Source of the DNA: Usnea hakonensis
Taxonomy: Eukaryota > Ascomycota > Lecanoromycetes > Lecanorales > Parmeliaceae
DNA length: 32,174 bases
Direction of reading: 5' to 3'
NCBI GenBank assembly: GCA_013423325.1
Contig: BLJB01000273.1
Location: forward strand, 1-32,174
Part shown: in pieces, positions 32,083 to 32,174 of the stretch
How the letters are laid out: each line of letters opens with the position of its first letter
Position numbering within the stretch: the stretch's first letter is position 1
Program-made: the position numbers and the translations under genes
The notes under the pieces: generated by a model
What the model was told of the DNA's origin: nothing
The model's database searches: none
What the model saw: the letters and a program-made list of their open reading frames with translations, nothing else

Positions 32083-32174
32083 GTGCCACAGCCAGGCTCG
32101 AACCGTCGACCCTGGATCTTAGCAGGGCGGATTTCTTCCGCGGTTTTCGCGGACACTATCCCACTCGACCACCC
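32083..32174 (-). tRNA. tRNA-like gene, truncated by the window end
   Basis: The minus strand has an A-box match TGGTCGAGTGGG near 32161-32172 and a B-box match GGTTCGAGCC near 32096-32105, about 60 bp apart, as in long-variable-arm tRNAs (Leu, Ser). Between them are two strong hairpins: TCCGCG/CGCGGA with a short A-rich loop, and CCCTG/CAGGG. Neither gives a standard 7-base anticodon loop with T33, so no amino acid can be assigned. The 5' acceptor strand lies mostly outside the window. No T-run terminator follows within about 35 bases. It may be a tRNA pseudogene or a tRNA-derived repeat. Confidence 0.45.

Noticed and set aside
1..32174. CRISPR array, ribosomal RNA genes, biosynthetic cluster backbone genes
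   Set aside because: No spaced direct repeats, no rRNA-like stretches and no polyketide or peptide synthase domains were seen.

Overview
This window looks like nuclear DNA of a filamentous ascomycete (Pezizomycotina; class not determined). The evidence is short 50-210 bp introns with GTAAGT/GTATGT/GTACGT-type donors and CTAAC/CTGAC branch sites, a fungal-type hexose transporter, a fungal GPI-anchored Cys-rich protein, long pyrimidine tracts, and a left edge with the footprint of repeat-induced point mutation (RIP). All exon models were built by hand from splice signals, frame and phase. No alignment or search was run.

Layout, left to right. 1-690 is a RIP-saturated repeat with an AT-rich tandem array. 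1409-2519 (-) is a three-exon NmrA-like NAD(P)-binding protein. 2669-3009 is a small repeat element with terminal inverted repeats, a tRNA-Ala-like segment and an internal palindrome. 4322-5937 (-) is a tentative multi-exon membrane protein with no long open frame. 6898-7893 (-) is a gene relic carrying several nonsense codons and a frameshift. 9160-9761 (-) is a secreted, probably GPI-anchored Cys-rich protein whose last exon holds the anchor signal. 11904-12494 (+) is a charged coiled-coil protein with signs of a frameshift near its end. 12640-13130 is C-rich then G-rich low complexity around a 2-N gap. 14247-16946 (-) is an 829-residue orphan protein with 24-residue tandem repeats. 17231-17539 (-) is a coding-like fragment. 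17540-20937 has no convincing gene.

20938-22846 (+) is a four-exon hexose/sugar transporter of the major facilitator superfamily, the clearest identification here. 23233-23291 is an uninterrupted run of 59 C. 25023-26288 (-) is a proline-rich protein. 27549-29048 (-) is a five-exon protein with two WW domains, a glycine-rich hydrophobic segment and acidic repeats; part of its 3' end, including an intron, is tandemly duplicated. 29049-32082 has no convincing gene, and the window ends in a truncated tRNA-like sequence.

The genes do not form a pathway or an obvious metabolite cluster. The transporter is a plasma-membrane protein, the GPI protein is exported, and the proline-rich and WW proteins are possible interaction partners by motif type only (a PPPPY peptide in one, WW domains in the other). 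The window is dominated by long non-coding stretches, low-complexity tracts and decaying sequence.
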